Positions 1-7,060 of a DNA stretch of 32,875 bases are shown one piece after another. The translations under genes and the position numbers were made by a program. The DNA is taken from contig CAMHAH010000026.1 of NCBI GenBank assembly GCA_946183365.1, forward strand, positions 1-32,875, given 5' to 3'. Every line of letters starts with the position of its first letter. The first letter of the stretch is position 1. The DNA comes from an uncultured Clostridia bacterium (GTDB taxonomy: Bacteria > Bacillota > Clostridia > Oscillospirales > Acutalibacteraceae). The notes below the pieces were generated by a model. That model saw only the letters and a program-made list of their open reading frames with translations. It was not told the origin of the DNA and did no database searches.

Positions 1-397
1 CCGCACCGGTGAACAGTGAGCTCATGGCGATCGAGGTCTCAGGGCGAACGATCTCGGCCTTTTCGTTGACGGCAAGGATATTGTTTTGCTTATCCATAAG
101 GGCAAGTAATTGCTCTGCTCTTTGTGCTACACTTTGGCTATCAAATTCAGGCTCATGTGTTTCGGATGTGATCGTGGAGACAATGCGGTTGACGAGCTCT
201 ACCTGGGAACTCAGATCTCCACCGTTGTCCTTAACGTTTTCAAGACCTTTTTCAACAATCTCAGCAACATATTTGGAAAGAATCTTCGAGGCTTCTTCAC
301 TATCAATAGGCGCAGTCTGACTGAGCTTGTCCGTAGAGGCAAGCTCTGAGTCCAGTCCTTTGCTGATTACCTGTTCATATAATCCATCGTGTAGCAT
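1..397 (-). CDS. DUF3427-type DEAD/DEAH helicase, N-terminal part (runs off left edge)
   Basis: Reading leftwards from an ATG at 397 gives an open frame of 132 codons with no stop before the window edge, so only the N-terminus is present. It starts MLHDGLYEQVISKGLDSELA and reaches EKAEIVRPETSIAMSSLFTG. This layout (DGLYEQ.I.K.L..EL near the start, then RPET...SSLFTG about 120 residues in) is what I recall for large Firmicute helicases that carry a phospholipase D-like nuclease region, a superfamily 2 helicase core and a C-terminal DUF3427 domain. None of those catalytic domains lies within the window, so the assignment rests on the N-terminal leader alone. A GCAGGAT ribosome binding site sits 6 bases before the ATG. 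The gene follows the Ser-rich membrane protein on the same strand after 94 bases with no terminator seen. Confidence 0.72.
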   Translation of the reverse strand, partial: MLHDGLYEQVISKGLDSELASTDKLSQTAPIDSEEASKILSKYVAEIVEKGLENVKDNGGDLSSQVELVNRIVSTITSETHEPEFDSQSVAQRAEQLLALMDKQNNILAVNEKAEIVRPETSIAMSSLFTGA

Positions 398-491
398 GTT
401 ATCATCCTGCCTTGATTATGAATAGCTATTATATTTCAAATAATACCACTATGTTTAGCCCTTTTCAATGAAGAATTGCTAATATAGATAA

Positions 492-977
492 TTATTTGTG
501 ACTATCATAGTAATCCTCCGCGTCCTCATAGTCCCAAAAGTCATCACGGTTGTCATAGTAGAAATCGTCCGGATGAGCATAGGATTTGGCATCGTAGGGA
601 TCGGAGGATTTCTTTGCGGATGAAGAGGATTTATATTTGCTTGAAGCAGAAGATTTGGAAGTGTTGCTTGAGGCGTGCTTACTGCCTGATGAAGCGTTTG
701 AATAAGATTTGGATGACGAGCTATAGGATGACTTGCTATAGAATGAATAGGACGTGCCGTAGCTGTGATTTGAGCTTGAATATCGGGACGAACTGTTCTT
801 GGAGCAGGAGCCGAAAACACCGAGGATAATTATCGCAATGCAGATCAGCACCGCCCATGCTCCGCAGCCGCAGCCTGTATTCTTTTTCGGAGGCTTGCCG
901 CCGCCCGAGCCTTTTATACTATCCTCAAAGATTCTGTATCCGATATAATCGTCTAAGAAATCATCATGTCTACTCAT
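492..977 (-). CDS. Ser-rich single-pass membrane protein, unknown function
   Basis: 161 residues. The ATG at 977 is chosen over an upstream in-frame start because GGAGGT lies 7 bases before it. The N-terminus is acidic and hydrophilic (MSRHDDFLDDYIGYRIFEDS), followed by a Gly/Lys/Pro linker, a small Cys cluster (TGCGCG, residues 34-39) and one membrane segment at about 41-56. Residues 60-125 are almost entirely Ser with Lys, Tyr and Asn, and the last 35 residues are rich in Asp and Tyr. The Ser/Tyr region may be a flexible or modified stalk; which side of the membrane it faces cannot be read. I recognise no domain. The gene follows the riboswitch-controlled 88-residue gene by 21 bases and probably shares its transcript. 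Confidence 0.7.
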   Translation of the reverse strand: MSRHDDFLDDYIGYRIFEDSIKGSGGGKPPKKNTGCGCGAWAVLICIAIIILGVFGSCSKNSSSRYSSSNHSYGTSYSFYSKSSYSSSSKSYSNASSGSKHASSNTSKSSASSKYKSSSSAKKSSDPYDAKSYAHPDDFYYDNRDDFWDYEDAEDYYDSHK

Positions 978-998
978 AACGACACCTCCAATCAACCG

Positions 999-1265
999 TT
1001 ACAACAGTTCTTGATATTCCACCCTGACACAGCTATCCGTGCTCGAGGTGTACTCGATCCGCCCGACTGAGCCGACATAGTTCAGCGTACCGTCGGGATG
1101 GATCGCATAGAGGTCAGACCAATGGCGGTCGGTGGGATTGACGCCGTCCCCAAAGGTGAAGCCCTCCGACTCTGCCTGTCGCAGAAAGCTCATTGCTGTT
1201 TCATCGTCCTTGAGGTGAACATACACGCGCTCACCCATGCTTGCTAACTCTTTGATTGTTTTCAT
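999..1265 (-). CDS. 88-residue protein of unknown function behind a SAM-clan riboswitch
   Basis: 88 residues starting MKTIKELASMGERVYVHLKD. The ATG at 1265 is preferred over a GTG nine bases earlier, because the ribosome binding site AAAGGAGTG ends 6 bases before the ATG and overlaps the GTG. The sequence is soluble and compact, with a predicted helix (DETAMSFLRQAESEGF) followed by strands, a DRHWSDLYAIHPDG segment and NYVGSVGRIEY. No Cys pair, signal peptide or membrane segment is seen. I do not recognise the family. A structured leader resembling a SAM-clan riboswitch starts 31 bases upstream of the ATG and should set its translation according to S-adenosylmethionine (see the two entries upstream). 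The Ser-rich membrane protein follows after 21 bases. Confidence 0.78.
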   Translation of the reverse strand: MKTIKELASMGERVYVHLKDDETAMSFLRQAESEGFTFGDGVNPTDRHWSDLYAIHPDGTLNYVGSVGRIEYTSSTDSCVRVEYQELL

Positions 1266-1270
1266 AAATG

Positions 1271-1302
1271 ACACTCCTTTTTTGATATATCCTAAAGAGT
1301 GC
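1271..1302 (-). promoter_or_regulatory. Hairpin hiding the ribosome binding site, competing with the riboswitch closing stem
   Basis: On the minus strand GCACTCTTT (1302-1294) can pair with AAAGGAGTG (1280-1272), which is the ribosome binding site of the 88-residue gene; one pair is G-U. The same GCACTCT is the 3' strand of the riboswitch closing stem, so the two helices exclude each other. If ligand stabilises the closing stem, the ribosome binding site is freed, which predicts an ON switch at the level of translation. No T-run follows, so it is not a terminator. Confidence 0.6.
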
Positions 1303-1394
1303 CGGGGTCACCTATCGGTCAAGCATTAGCACCTTACCGTCGTGAGATTCGGCAGGTTGCTGTGCGGTCAACGGGCTTGTCCCTCGCGCACTCT
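1296..1394 (-). ncRNA. SAM-clan riboswitch (SAM-I or SAM-I/IV type)
   Basis: The minus strand between the SWIM gene and the 88-residue gene carries a GC-rich leader with SAM-I clan hallmarks in order: closing stem AGAGTGC (1394-1388) paired with GCACTCT (1302-1296), GAGGGACAAGCCCG, a GTTGACC kink-turn-like segment, CAGCAACC, a variable hairpin CTGCCG...CGGTA, the core GGTGCTAAT, and GACCGATAGG. GCAACC and GGTGCTAA are the parts that build the SAM pocket in SAM-I RNAs. The absence of a canonical GATGA kink-turn and the GACCGATAGG ending make the SAM-I/IV variant possible. There is no terminator after it; control is probably translational. Confidence 0.85.
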
Positions 1395-1417
1395 ATATAG
1401 GTTGTTATGTATTTGTA

Positions 1418-2230
1418 TTATCCGATTTGGAATGAGCCGTTCTGTCGGCTCATCAGCACCATATTGCAGAACACCGCTTTGTCAAGCTCCGCAAAATAGG
1501 CTGTTTTCTGAAAATCATCGGCGTAGTTTTCTTCGATCCACTTCAGCTTGTGTCTAAGCTCAAACAGCGCCGCGATCTCATGCTCGCACATTCCCGCGCT
1601 GTAGCAGTCGCAGGTGAGCTTGCTAATCTCGCCGTTCTCATAGAAGAACTCGACTGCATGATGACTCCTCCCCTTCACGATCGCTTTGCCAACGCCGTTA
1701 TCAAGGCTGAGATACACCACACCAAGGCAATCGTCGAAGTCCTCATACTCACACGGTTCTATATCAGCCTTCCACGTTTCGGGCTTATCGAGAAGGATCG
1801 TGCTGTCGTCCTCTCCGCTGACGAACTCCTCGGGATCTGTCGGAGGGAAATACCATGACGCGATCTTGCCGAACGGAATGGTAGCGGGGGCGAATGAAAC
1901 GACCCTTGTCTTGTGGAAATACAGCTGACCCTTCACGTCGGTATCGGCAACGCTGATGACGCGCTTGTAGTCTGACAGCTTGATCTTGAAATTGTAGGTA
2001 ACGGCAACGATCCTGCCCGCGACTCCCTCAAGCTTGCCGTCGACAAAGACGGTATCGCCCTCATGCAGGTCGAAGCGGTCGTTATAATAGGTGTAGCTTT
2101 TGTAGATATCGGGGAAGCGGATATCCACCAGCGAGGGCTTCGGCTTGACCTCGGCCTTTGTTTCCTGTTTAACCTCTCGTGCAGTGTTCTCTTTCTTTTC
2201 TTCCGCGCTGAATCCGATCTTGAATTTCAT
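1418..2230 (-). CDS. SWIM zinc-finger domain protein
   Basis: 270 residues with an AAGGAGG ribosome binding site 7 bases before the ATG. The C-terminal third contains LTCDCYSAGMCEHEIAALFE, which fits the SWIM zinc-finger pattern CxCx(n)CxH with C207, C209, C215 and H217. SWIM domains bind zinc and mediate DNA or protein contacts. The first 35 residues are charged and Lys/Glu-rich, probably disordered. Residues 36-200 contain a hydrophilic beta-rich part (GDTVFVDGKLEGVAGRIVAV, GQLYFHKTRVVSF) and the GVGKAIVKGRSHHAVEFFYE segment that usually leads into a SWIM finger. No helicase part is fused, unlike the SWIM-Snf2 proteins. Its own role is unknown. The SAM-clan riboswitch begins 24 bases after its stop codon. 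Confidence 0.8.
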   Translation of the reverse strand: MKFKIGFSAEEKKENTAREVKQETKAEVKPKPSLVDIRFPDIYKSYTYYNDRFDLHEGDTVFVDGKLEGVAGRIVAVTYNFKIKLSDYKRVISVADTDVKGQLYFHKTRVVSFAPATIPFGKIASWYFPPTDPEEFVSGEDDSTILLDKPETWKADIEPCEYEDFDDCLGVVYLSLDNGVGKAIVKGRSHHAVEFFYENGEISKLTCDCYSAGMCEHEIAALFELRHKLKWIEENYADDFQKTAYFAELDKAVFCNMVLMSRQNGSFQIG

Positions 2231-2273
2231 GACATTTCCTCCTTATATGATAAATAATCTTTTCCTTGTACAC

Positions 2274-2279
2274 AGTATA
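2274..2279 (-). promoter_or_regulatory. Extended -10 element for the SWIM gene
   Basis: On the minus strand TGTTATACT has the TGn-TATACT form of an extended -10 box, 43 bases upstream of the SWIM gene ATG. I see no good -35 hexamer at 16-18 bases, which is usual for extended -10 promoters. Confidence 0.4.
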
Positions 2280-2339
2280 ACACAAGGATACGGCGCTTTA
2301 TTGGACTTTGAACCCTGCTTGAAAACTTTTTTCGCTGAT

Positions 2340-2376
2340 TGTAAAAGTAAACGCAAGTATCTACCGAATACTTGCG
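2340..2376 (-). terminator. Intrinsic terminator of the SLOG gene
   Basis: The minus-strand stem CGCAAGTAT (2376-2368) pairs with ATACTTGCG (2360-2352) around a 7-base loop, followed by TTTACTTTTAC. It begins 10 bases after the SLOG gene stop codon. Confidence 0.75.
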
Positions 2377-2386
2377 CTTGCTATAA

Positions 2387-2809
2387 TCATCTTATCTGTA
2401 TCGTTATCTTCCCTTTTTTCTTTGCTCTCTCAACCGCCTGATACGCGCCACCAAAGGTGTGCGTCACATAGGCGATCACATAATCGCTGTGGTCGATCAT
2501 CCAATTGTTTTGGTAAACGATGGCGTAGCGAGGGTGAGCATTCTCTATCCCCTCCGGGACGATGGTGTCGGCTGTGTCATTATCACCCGGCTTCGGCATA
2601 TAGGCGAGAACACGGTAGGTTTTGATATGCTGATACCGTTTGCGAAGTTCAACCAGAGCCGCATACGCCATGCGGTCAAAGTTGCCCTGCGTGCCGACGT
2701 AAAAGGTATTGACACGATGATGACTAATCAGCCGCTCTATCTCCTCATGCAACTTCTCTTTGATACTGCTCGGACAATCACGGTGTCCGAAGAATGTACA
2801 CGATACCAT
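2387..2809 (-). CDS. SLOG-family (DUF1273-like) nucleotide-binding protein
   Basis: 140 residues starting MVSCTFFGHRDCPSSIKEKL. The TFFGHRDCP start, a central FYVGTQGNFDRMAYAAL, YRVLAYMP, and a late DYVIAYVTHTFGGAYQAVE are typical of the small Rossmann-like SLOG proteins related to DUF1273/YpsA, which are thought to bind nucleotides or nucleotide-derived signals. The Gly-containing loops at 8-9, 39-42 and 118-120 are the likely ligand sites. The family's cellular role is not established. A GAGGTG ribosome binding site precedes the ATG. It is transcribed divergently from a small Xre-type regulator, with palindromic sites between the two, so it is probably repressed or activated by that regulator. 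Confidence 0.8.
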   Translation of the reverse strand: MVSCTFFGHRDCPSSIKEKLHEEIERLISHHRVNTFYVGTQGNFDRMAYAALVELRKRYQHIKTYRVLAYMPKPGDNDTADTIVPEGIENAHPRYAIVYQNNWMIDHSDYVIAYVTHTFGGAYQAVERAKKKGKITIQIR

Positions 2810-2883
2810 TCGCTACACCTCTATTACCTATATTCAAGTAAAGTGTAGCGAAGATTATTTATATTGTCAACCTATATTTAGGT
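2809..2883 (-). promoter_or_regulatory. Promoter of the SLOG gene with paired palindromic operators
   Basis: The minus strand has TTGACA (2870-2865), a 17-base spacer and TACACT (2847-2842). Two similar palindromes flank it: ACCTATATTTAGGT at 2870-2883 beside the -35 box and ACCTATATTCAAGT at 2826-2839 just past the -10 box, 44 bases apart, about four helical turns. In addition TTCGCTACAC at 2809-2818 is a perfect 10-base inverted repeat of GTGTAGCGAA at 2843-2852, spanning from the -10 box to the start codon. The divergent Xre-type regulator is the natural candidate to bind here. Confidence 0.6.
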
Positions 2884-2955
2884 AAATATGCAAAAATCTC
2901 ATATTATCATTACATTAATCGAATTTGGGTAATCATGATATTATGGGGTGTTCCT

Positions 2956-3204
2956 ATGAACTATGGTGAAATCTACGCAAAGCGCATCCGCAGCCTATGC
3001 AAGAAGCGCGGGATCTCGATCAATCAGCTTGCCAAGATGAGCAACGTACGACAGTCGTCCATCGACAATATCGTCAACGGCAGGACGTGCAATCCCGGCG
3101 TCGTGAACCTCCACAAGATGGCAAGCGCGCTGAACATGACCCTCGCTGAGTTCCTCGACTTCAAGGAGCTGAACGACTTTTCATTTGAGGATAACGAAGA
3201 ATAA
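2956..3204 (+). CDS. Xre-family helix-turn-helix regulator
   Basis: 82 residues from the ATG at 2956, chosen because GGGGTG lies 5 bases before it and homologous regulators begin near IYAKRIRSLCKKRGIS. The helix-turn-helix is ISINQLAKMSNVRQSSIDNI at about residues 19-38, followed by NGRTCNPGVVNLHKMASALN and the usual helix AEFLDF. The protein is just one DNA-binding domain with a short acidic tail (FEDNEE), with no ligand or protease domain. It probably binds the palindromes in the divergent promoter region and controls itself and the SLOG gene. One operator also overlaps a possible -35 for this gene (TTAGGT at 2878, 18 bases before TATTAT at 2902). Confidence 0.9.
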   Translation: MNYGEIYAKRIRSLCKKRGISINQLAKMSNVRQSSIDNIVNGRTCNPGVVNLHKMASALNMTLAEFLDFKELNDFSFEDNEE

Positions 3205-3236
3205 TCAGAGGACAAGAGTATCTTTTATGCAGAATA

Positions 3237-3278
3237 CCGCATGGACAGGCTGACAGGCTTATCCATGCGGTTTTGTTA
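3237..3278 (+). terminator. Intrinsic terminator of the Xre-type regulator
   Basis: CCGCATGGA (3237-3245) pairs with TCCATGCGG (3262-3270), followed directly by TTTTGTTATT. It lies 33 bases after the regulator stop codon. Confidence 0.85.
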
Positions 3279-3287
3279 TTATGCTAT

Positions 3288-4018
3288 TCAATTTGGCAAT
3301 TCTTCATAGCTGACGTCGATCGGCTCCATCACCAGATAATCGGGTGCGGGGATACAACCGTCATCAGGCTGTATATCCGCATCGGCGGGGACGAGCTTCT
3401 CTTCCTCTTTGGCGAGGACGATGCCGATGTCCGCGACGACCAGCCTCTTCATATATCGGGCGGCGTTCGGTGATACCAGACCGCGTTTGACGTAGCCGAC
3501 CGTGACCGTGATATCCGACTGTACGGCAGTTTCCGCCTCACCTGTATCGCCATTCATTACGCTGTTGATATCCACGCTGACGACCTCGGATTTACTGCTG
3601 TTGATCTCCTGCACCGCGCTCAGCCACGGCTCACGAAGAGTGCCCTGAAAGCCTGTTCCGAGCAGACAATCGACGATGACGTCTGCATCGGCAAACGCTC
3701 GCTCGCATACGCTTCGCAGGGTACGCCGAGCGACTCGGCCAATTTTGCATAGAACCCACTGTCGTCGGTCAGCTTCTTGCTGAGCTTGACGATACGGCAG
3801 GTATAGTTGTTGCGCTTCAAGATACACGCCAGCGCGTAACCGTCGCCGCCGTTGTTGCCGCCGCCGACCGCGATCACGATCTCGCCGTGCCAGTTCACCG
3901 CGCGAAAAACGCCCATCGCGGCACGGTACATCAGCGTACGCCCCGACACAACTTTCTCGATCGTCATACGGTCGCTCTCGCGCATATTCTCGACCGAAAT
4001 ACAATCCAAAGCTTTCAT
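3288..4018 (-). pseudogene. nnrE: NAD(P)H-hydrate epimerase (YjeF N-terminal domain), frameshifted
   Basis: Two overlapping frames together make one YjeF_N protein of about 243 residues, the usual length of a standalone epimerase. The first frame from ATG 4018 gives MKALDCISVENMRESDRMTI and the nucleotide-binding loop AVGGGNNGGDGYALA. The second gives FADADVIVDCLLGTGF, VVSVDINSVMNGDTGE and GYVKRGL, the expected C-terminal half. The family repairs hydrated NAD(P)H by epimerising the R form. The break lies in a GCGA-type tandem repeat, CGCTCGCTCGC on the plus strand at 3696-3706, where one missing base would restore the frame. It could be a true inactivating deletion or a sequencing error. The usual DIPSGL motif reads DINSVM. 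The ATG overlaps the glycerate kinase stop by ATGA, so the two were translationally coupled. No dehydratase (NnrD) domain is fused. Confidence 0.85.
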
Positions 4019-5145
4019 CGTTTTTCCCTCTTTATCTCGCTGAACATACGAACAGCCGCGTGATAGTAAACTTCCTCGGCGTTTGTCATTGCTTCCTCAA
4101 CGCTCGTGTTTTCGTCGACAAGCGAATACAGCGAGGTAACGCCGCAGTCATAGAGCAATTCCGCGCCGTCGCCGAGCGATCCGCACAAGCCGTATACGGG
4201 GATTCCTCTCGCCTTTGCGCACAGAGCAACGCCCTGCATCACCTTGCCACACACCGACTGTGAATCCGCTCTGCCCTCCCCTGTCACGACCAAATCAGCG
4301 CCGTCGAGCAGATCATCAAAGCCGATCAGATCGAGTACCGTCTTGATGCCCGACTGCATGGTTGCGTGCAAAAAGACTTTCAGCGCCGCGCCTAATCCGC
4401 CTGCCGCACCCGCGCCTTCGATCAAGTCGCAGTCAATACAGAATCGGTGCTTTATCACATCGCGATAGTTTTGCATACCGTTTTCGAGCAACTCCAGCGT
4501 TTCGGGGGTTGCTCCTTTTTGTTTGGCAAAGGTGTAGGTCGCGCCGTTCTCTCCGCATAACGGATTCTTCACATCACAGAGAACGGTGACGGACGTGTCA
4601 GATAATCGGCTGTCCAAATATGCAAGGTCAATGGTTGAAACTTCTGCTAAATCCTTTCCGCAACCGCTCAGCTCGTTGCCGTCCTTATCGAGAAATCTCG
4701 CGCCGAGAGCACGCAGACAGCCCATACCGCCGTCGTTGGTCGCCGAACCGCCGATCGCAATATACAGCTCCCGACAGCCGCGGTCGAGCGCGTCAAGGAT
4801 TAGTTCGCCCGTGCCGTAAGTGGTCGTATTCAGAGGATCGCGTAGATGATCGGGAACAAGCGTCAAGCCCGACGCCGCCGCCATCTCAATAATCGCTCTG
4901 TCGCCTGCGATACCATAGCACGCCTGTATGCGGTTCATCAAGGGATCGTGGACGGTTGCGATGACTTTCTCGCCTTTCAGTGCGTCGATCAATGCGTCGA
5001 CTGTCCCCTCTCCGCCGTCCGCTATCGGCACGCCGATACACTCGCACACGCCGAACACTTCCCGCGCGGCTCTCGACAACAGCTCCGCCGTCCTCTTGCT
5101 CGACAGGCTCCCTTTGAAGCTGTCCGAGGCAAATATCAGTTTCAT
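4015..5145 (-). CDS. glxK: Glycerate kinase (GlxK/GarK family)
   Basis: 376 residues. The start is set at ATG 5145, where MKLIFASDSFKGSLSS matches the family's invariant beginning and GGGGAGGAG lies 6 bases upstream; a longer frame to 5184 adds 13 residues without support. Other family signatures are VPIADGGEGTVDALI, IAIGGSATNDGGMGCLRALG, a central GAGAAGGLGAAL and VVTGEGRADSQSVCGKV. The enzyme phosphorylates D-glycerate with ATP, feeding it into lower glycolysis. It starts 35 bases after the GH3-family gene and overlaps the epimerase start by 4 bases, so the three form one operon. Length and motifs are normal and no defect is seen. Confidence 0.95.
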   Translation of the reverse strand: MKLIFASDSFKGSLSSKRTAELLSRAAREVFGVCECIGVPIADGGEGTVDALIDALKGEKVIATVHDPLMNRIQACYGIAGDRAIIEMAAASGLTLVPDHLRDPLNTTTYGTGELILDALDRGCRELYIAIGGSATNDGGMGCLRALGARFLDKDGNELSGCGKDLAEVSTIDLAYLDSRLSDTSVTVLCDVKNPLCGENGATYTFAKQKGATPETLELLENGMQNYRDVIKHRFCIDCDLIEGAGAAGGLGAALKVFLHATMQSGIKTVLDLIGFDDLLDGADLVVTGEGRADSQSVCGKVMQGVALCAKARGIPVYGLCGSLGDGAELLYDCGVTSLYSLVDENTSVEEAMTNAEEVYYHAAVRMFSEIKREKR

Positions 5146-5180
5146 GCTTTGCTCCTCCCCCTGTTTTTTCCGATTCTTAT

Positions 5181-6887
5181 TCAATGTGACGACAGTTTTT
5201 TGATTTCTTCAAAGTCCTCCGTCAGCGTGAAGAAGAAACCCTTTTGGATATCATTGTCGATCACGGAGACCGGCTTGAGCTGTGCGATAGAATAGCCCTT
5301 CATCAGCATCAGTTCTTTATAGAGCACATACGTCTCCGGCTGGGTAAAGATCAGCTTGACGGGCTTGATAAGACCGCTTCTGACTTTTTCGCCGTATGAG
5401 GGATTAAGCTGCGACAGATGCTTGTCAAGACAGGAACGGATCGTTTCCTCCGTGAGCTCCTGCGGAACGCGGTCAATCTCCATCAGACAGACATATTGAA
5501 CTTCCTGCGTATCGGGATAAAAGGAGCTGTCCACCAGCAGGAAGCCGCATTCCTTTGCGGTACGATCGGCGGCGATCCTGAGCGCCATTTCGGTCGTCTT
5601 TTCTCCCATCAAACTGACAGTTTTGTCGATACGGTACTGGAACTCGACCATCGGCGTTTGATGATAAAAGCCCGTGACAAGCAGAACATCCTTCATTCTG
5701 TAACGGTAAAATCCGGAGTGATTGGTGATGACAAGCTCATACTTCTTGCCGACCTCCAGCTTGTCCATCGTGACCGGAGCGGCGTCTTCGCCGTCTATCG
5801 GAATAAACTCGTAAAACAAGGAATCCGGGATCAACGCCGACCCGTGAGCCGCCAATTGGACGGGAACCGAGAATATACCCTCGGAAGCGGAAATACCGCG
5901 GAAATAAAACGCGATCTCATAACCGAGATAGCGCTCACGCACCTCGTTGGTGTATCGGGAAAAGCCCGCCGAAGCGCCGCCCACGACATAGCTCAGCTCC
6001 GGCCATACCTTAGGGATAAACGGAGTCTCGAAGCCCTCTTCGAATATCGCTCTCAGCTCAGCCGCTCTCTCGGGCATAGGCGCAAGCTGTGCGATGAGTT
6101 TTTCTCTGATCTCATCGGGAAGCTCCACCGATTCACTGATAACGCCCTTTTCGATATCATCAACTAAAAGCCGCCAGTTCTTCTCTATATATCGGCAAAA
6201 ATCCAGCAAAAATCCCGTAAACGTGCAGTTGATATTATTCAGCTCCTTATCGCAAAGGCCAAAGCGGGCGTTCAGGTATCTGACGTCGGTTCCTTTGGGC
6301 GAGAAGGTAGCTTCGACCGGCGTGGAAAAAATATGCTTCCACCTGTCGACGTAAGGTCTGAGCGAAGCCTCGGACAGAGGGCCGTAGGGAACGCCGTCGG
6401 GAAGCCTGACGAGATCGCCGCCGCAGCGGATCAGATTCAGCCAGCGGCCGCCGAAATATCTCTCTTTCAGATTTCTGTACAAAAAGCCCGACTGATAGCC
6501 CAGACTGTATCGCGAAAAGCAATCTCTTGTTTTTTGCGAATAGGGTATTTTTTTCGGAGCGCCGGCGGTGCCGGAGGTCTTGTTATACCAAACCGGTTTT
6601 TGGGCGCTGATCAGGTTTTCTTCGCAGTTTTCGGTCATGCGGTCAATGTACGATACATAATCGCTGTATTCCGTAAGGGGAACACGCTGCCGGTACTCTT
6701 CAATGGAATGGATATCGGCAAAGCCGTACTTTCTGCCGTATTCCGTACCTTTATGCTCTTGAAGCAGGTCAAGCAGCAGCTTTTTTTGTACCTCCATCGG
6801 CGTCATCGTTATCTGTTCAAAACGCGCGAGTATCTGCTGATTTTTCTCCGCACTGTTTCTGCGCATGGCGTTCAAAGCTTCATACAT
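5181..6887 (-). CDS. GH3 auxin-responsive promoter family acyl-adenylate/amido synthetase
   Basis: 568 residues, the standard length for bacterial GH3 proteins. Visible motifs are the ATP-binding loop NKTSGTAGAPKKIPYS near residues 102-117, the ISASEGIFSVPV region corresponding to the second adenylate motif, and ITNHSGFYRYRMKDVLLVTG, matching the third. Plant GH3 enzymes adenylate a small carboxylic acid and join it to an amino acid. Bacterial members are widespread but mostly uncharacterised, so the substrate here is unknown. The first 60 residues include HKGTEYGRKYGFADIHSIEE, a usual GH3 start. It heads an operon with glycerate kinase and NAD(P)HX epimerase and has its own promoter about 50 bases upstream. 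Confidence 0.92.
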   Translation of the reverse strand: MYEALNAMRRNSAEKNQQILARFEQITMTPMEVQKKLLLDLLQEHKGTEYGRKYGFADIHSIEEYRQRVPLTEYSDYVSYIDRMTENCEENLISAQKPVWYNKTSGTAGAPKKIPYSQKTRDCFSRYSLGYQSGFLYRNLKERYFGGRWLNLIRCGGDLVRLPDGVPYGPLSEASLRPYVDRWKHIFSTPVEATFSPKGTDVRYLNARFGLCDKELNNINCTFTGFLLDFCRYIEKNWRLLVDDIEKGVISESVELPDEIREKLIAQLAPMPERAAELRAIFEEGFETPFIPKVWPELSYVVGGASAGFSRYTNEVRERYLGYEIAFYFRGISASEGIFSVPVQLAAHGSALIPDSLFYEFIPIDGEDAAPVTMDKLEVGKKYELVITNHSGFYRYRMKDVLLVTGFYHQTPMVEFQYRIDKTVSLMGEKTTEMALRIAADRTAKECGFLLVDSSFYPDTQEVQYVCLMEIDRVPQELTEETIRSCLDKHLSQLNPSYGEKVRSGLIKPVKLIFTQPETYVLYKELMLMKGYSIAQLKPVSVIDNDIQKGFFFTLTEDFEEIKKLSSH

Positions 6888-6938
6888 GAAATATCCTACC
6901 TTTCTGAGTATAATGCGTAAATTATAGAATATAGTTTA

Positions 6939-6967
6939 ATAATAGCTTTTACGCTCGCGTCTGTCAA
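6939..6967 (-). promoter_or_regulatory. Promoter of the GH3-glycerate kinase-epimerase operon
   Basis: Minus strand TTGACA (6967-6962), a 17-base spacer, TATTAT (6944-6939). It lies 52 bases upstream of the GH3 ATG. A second TATAAT occurs at 6926-6921 without a good -35. Confidence 0.7.
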
Positions 6968-6986
6968 TTATTCTTTCATGAAACGC

Positions 6987-7014
6987 TTGCAATAACAGCG
7001 AGAAACTGTATAAT
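6987..7014 (+). promoter_or_regulatory. Promoter of the HD-domain gene
   Basis: TTGCAA (6987-6992), a 16-base spacer and TATAAT (7009-7014), 47 bases before the ATG at 7061. It is divergent from the GH3 operon promoter. Confidence 0.65.
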
Positions 7015-7060
7015 GGTTTTAGCGATCACAAATCCCCTAAAAAGAGAAAGGATAAGAAAT

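Noticed and set aside
479..820. 113-codon minus-strand frame
   Set aside because: Alternate frame of the Ser-rich gene region; the Ser-rich frame has the ribosome binding site and start.
5418..6167. 249-codon plus-strand frame
   Set aside because: It lies wholly inside the GH3 gene on the opposite strand, has no ribosome binding site, and its translation shows no family motif; GH3 motifs on the minus strand are complete.
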